From the NCBI GenBank assembly GCA_944372525.1, contig CALVZL010000023.1:1-64000 (forward strand): a stretch of DNA of 64,000 nucleotides, read 5' to 3'. Under the pieces are notes generated by a model that did not search any database, was not told the DNA's origin, and saw only the letters and a list, made by a program, of their open reading frames with translations. Below are positions 63,225 to 64,000 of this stretch, piece after piece (positions within the stretch are counted from its first letter, which is position 1; each line of letters starts with the position of its first letter). The DNA is from an uncultured Clostridia bacterium (GTDB lineage: Bacteria; Bacillota; Clostridia; Christensenellales; Borkfalkiaceae). The position numbers and the translations under genes were made by a program.

Positions 63225-63817
63225 AAATTCTCCTTTTGAAAGGGAAGATGCAGCTCGACTTCTCCCTGAGACGCACCGCACAGGGGACAGAGATTCCAAG
63301 CCTCCTTGCTCGTATGCATATATCCGCACTCTCCGCAGATCCAGAGCATCGGCCGTTCCGCCCGATAGAGAGAGCCGTTCTCGAACGCCTCAAACAGATA
63401 TTCGAAGAGAATCCGATGACGGTTTTCCACCTTCGCGACCTGTTCGAATTTGAGCGCGATTTGCCCAAACCCCTCTTCTTTTGCGATTTTTGCAAAGCCG
63501 GGATAGATGACTTCGCTCTCCTCTTTCTCATCCAGCGCGGCAAAACGCAGTCCTTCCGCGATCGTACCGGCATGAAAAGGATACCCTGCCTCAATGTCGA
63601 TGTTATCGCAACTTCCGGCATTTTTCTGAATCTCTTCGAAAAATACCCGCGCATGGTTGGTTTCATTTTTTGCGACCGTGCGAATCGTATCCGCAAGTGC
63701 GTGAAATCCCTGCGCCGTCGCCTCTCTTGCGATCAGCTGATAGCGCATTCCCGCCTGGCTCTCTCCCGCAAATCCTCTCGCGAGGTTGCGAAAGGTCTTT
63801 GTCCCGCTGAAATCCAT
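63221..63817 (-). CDS. rbr: Rubrerythrin
   Basis: A 198-residue protein with a ferritin-like di-iron domain (GESQAGMRYQLIA; ETNHARVF; VENRHRILFEYLFE give Glu and His ligands) and a C-terminal rubredoxin-like Fe(SCys)4 site (CGECGYMH...CPLCGA). It reduces hydrogen peroxide in anaerobes. An AAGGGGGGAAAAG site precedes the ATG. Followed by the coupled Cys-rich peptide and terminator. Confidence 0.94.
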   Translation of the reverse strand: MDFSGTKTFRNLARGFAGESQAGMRYQLIAREATAQGFHALADTIRTVAKNETNHARVFFEEIQKNAGSCDNIDIEAGYPFHAGTIAEGLRFAALDEKEESEVIYPGFAKIAKEEGFGQIALKFEQVAKVENRHRILFEYLFEAFENGSLYRAERPMLWICGECGYMHTSKEAWNLCPLCGASQGEVELHLPFQKENL

Positions 63818-63862
63818 ACTTTTCCCCCCTTACACGGACAGTATGGACGGAACACACGAGAA

Positions 63863-64000
63863 CTATACTCCCGTCGGCGGCAAAATTTCGTCTTTCTTGT
63901 CTCTTTCGCGCGGCATCTCCCGTTCGGAAGAAGAAAGTATGTCGCCCACGCCGGCAGAAAGCATGGTATAAAATTCGTTCCGATCCATCGTCTCCGCCTC
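63863..64000 (-). CDS. Partial protein, C-terminal end
   Basis: The frame runs in from the right edge and ends at 63863 with ...MDRNEFYTMLSAGVGDILSS and a charged tail ending LPPTGV. A GAGGCGGAGACG stretch before the ATG could be a ribosome site or coding. It sits 45 bases before rubrerythrin. Not recognised. Confidence 0.4.
   Translation of the reverse strand, partial: EAETMDRNEFYTMLSAGVGDILSSSEREMPRERDKKDEILPPTGV

Overview
This 64 kb window reads as a chromosomal segment of an endospore-lineage Firmicute (Clostridia), probably an uncultured gut member; the taxonomic placement is my inference. Evidence: moderately GC-rich coding DNA, strong GGAGG-type ribosome sites, promoters close to TTGACA-N17-TATAAT, the dgt-dnaG-rpoD-trmK-nif3 macromolecular-synthesis cluster, sporulation-type genes (yunB, ylbJ), 302-residue PyrF, PyrK/PyrD type 1B, and no outer-membrane genes. 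No transposase, integrase, phage gene, rRNA or CRISPR array was seen. About 85 percent of genes are on the minus strand.

Left part (1-12 kb): a plus-strand operon with a frameshifted EFR1-type flavodoxin/ferredoxin, a MutT-like Nudix enzyme and an SDR; tRNA-Glu and a likely 6S RNA; a STAS protein with a PP2C-phosphatase/anti-sigma-kinase fusion; tyrS-yigZ-ilvE behind an attenuator; a WYL regulator, murG, yunB, a pilin-like secreted protein and an amidase-domain protein.

Housekeeping core (12-27 kb): rarA with a patatin, ylbJ, pheA-aroF, coaD-rsmD, fthC, alr, then the zinc-ribbon/nif3/trmK/rpoD/dnaG/dgt series. rsmD, coaD, ylbJ and the patatin recall the ylbHIJK neighbourhood of Bacillus, with aromatic genes inserted.

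Biosynthetic operons (27-54 kb): an eight-gene overlapping aro operon (patatin, ComEC-like metallo-hydrolase, aroC, aroB, aroE, aroQ, aroK, YmfI-like SDR) behind a promoter whose -35 is covered by an inverted repeat; MATE exporter; grpE-dnaK-dnaJ without a CIRCE; an orphan phosphoribosyltransferase; the pyrBCFKDE operon behind a transcription attenuator; a phosphoesterase and a RecD-like helicase with apparently leaderless promoters; guaB-guaA followed by a second, glutaminase-less GMP synthase.

Right part (54-64 kb): a lipoprotein, a MarR-controlled heterodimeric ABC exporter, tRNA-Gly, an HtrA-like protease, a second pilin-like gene split by one in-frame stop from a beta-helix protein, and rubrerythrin with a small Cys/Asn-rich peptide.

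The most unusual material is a family of about 250-300 bp structured intergenic repeats (four copies, same orientation, three hairpins ending in a terminator), the two leader attenuators, the tandem GMP synthases, and the pilin-like proteins with a non-canonical cleavage site.
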